From assembly GCA_043289735.1 (NCBI GenBank), contig CP171343.1:1-64000 (forward strand): a DNA stretch of 64,000 bases, written 5' to 3'. This DNA is from Acetilactobacillus jinshanensis_A. GTDB taxonomy: Bacteria > Bacillota > Bacilli > Lactobacillales > Lactobacillaceae. The position numbers and the translations under genes are program-made. The notes under the pieces are model-generated. The model ran no database searches. It saw nothing but the letters and a program-made list of their open reading frames with translations, and had not been told where the DNA came from. Position 1 is the stretch's first letter, and the number at the start of each line of letters is the position of its first letter. Below are positions 63,979-64,000 of this stretch, in pieces.

Positions 63979-64000
63979 CTGATCCGACCCCATAAAGTTG
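63979..64000 (-). mobile_element. Right end of a second IS3-family copy (runs off the window)
   Basis: The last 22 bases read CTGATCCGACCCCATAAAGTTG, whose last 21 are identical to the reverse complement of the right inverted repeat of the IS at 33709-35043. The second copy therefore starts here and points the other way, beyond the window. Confidence 0.85.

Noticed and set aside
1..64000. Recoded genetic code (stop codon reassigned)
   Set aside because: In-frame stops in otherwise intact genes are TGA (dnaN, marR), TAG (rlmH, IS orfA) and TAA (MFS, short peptide). All three stop types are affected, and all three still end intact genes normally.
1..64000. CRISPR array
   Set aside because: I found no series of identical direct repeats with unique spacers and no cas gene.

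Overview
The window is the origin end of a Lactobacillaceae (low-GC Firmicutes) chromosome. It opens inside dnaA and keeps the canonical order dnaA-oriC-dnaN-yaaA-recF-gyrB-gyrA-rpsF-ssb-rpsR-gdpP-rplI-dnaB-walRKHIJ-htrA-rlmH. The content (GalE, Nramp-type MntH with a Usp partner, several amino-acid permeases, TauE/SafE exporters, PnuC, a riboflavin transporter under an FMN riboswitch, many XRE regulators, a KxYKxGKxW surface protein) fits a nutrient-dependent lactobacillus from a sugar- or protein-rich niche. I cannot name the species.

Layout. 1-12.8 kb: replication initiation, gyrase, S6-SSB-S18, the c-di-AMP phosphodiesterase GdpP, L9 and DnaB helicase. 14.5-21.5 kb: tRNA-Lys, then the WalRK cell-wall two-component operon with its accessory genes and HtrA. 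21.4-31.3 kb: mixed small genes (macrodomain protein, XRE regulators, SDR, RlmH, nucleoside hydrolase, methyltransferase, amino-acid permease, HXXEE protein, PfpI, CPBP protease). 31.5-33.7 kb: galE followed by a collapsed exopolysaccharide wzz/tyrosine-kinase pair. 33.7-35.0 kb: an IS3-family (IS150-like) element. 35.3-52.6 kb: transporters (MntH, TauE/SafE, PnuC, MFS, three APC permeases), many with a decayed duplicate beside them. 52.6-64 kb: mostly wreckage (glycerate kinase, RibU, C39-like peptidase, NlpC/P60, APC permease, tandem membrane-protein paralogues, extracellular proteins, surface protein, ImmA/IrrE). The window ends in the terminal repeat of a second, oppositely oriented copy of the same IS.

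The dominant feature is an exceptional density of broken genes. In-frame stops split dnaN (TGA), rlmH (TAG), an MFS transporter (TAA), marR (TGA) and an IS orfA (TAG); frameshifts cut ssb, walI and others; many accessory genes carry internal deletions. Homologous coding sequence continues after nearly every lesion. Two runs of N show that the assembly is imperfect, so sequencing error must be excluded first. If the lesions are real, this is a genome in early, deletion-biased decay that reaches essential replication genes.

Regulatory elements readable from sequence include an oriC with five DnaA boxes and a DnaA-trio, an inverted pair of perfect DnaA boxes before rlmH, an rpsF leader, an FMN riboswitch with terminator, several operator-like palindromes, and a shared 10-base 5'-UTR element ahead of pnuC and an NlpC/P60 gene. 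Short hydrophobic peptides with strong ribosome-binding sites, especially at 26.0 kb, are candidate type I toxin-like modules.
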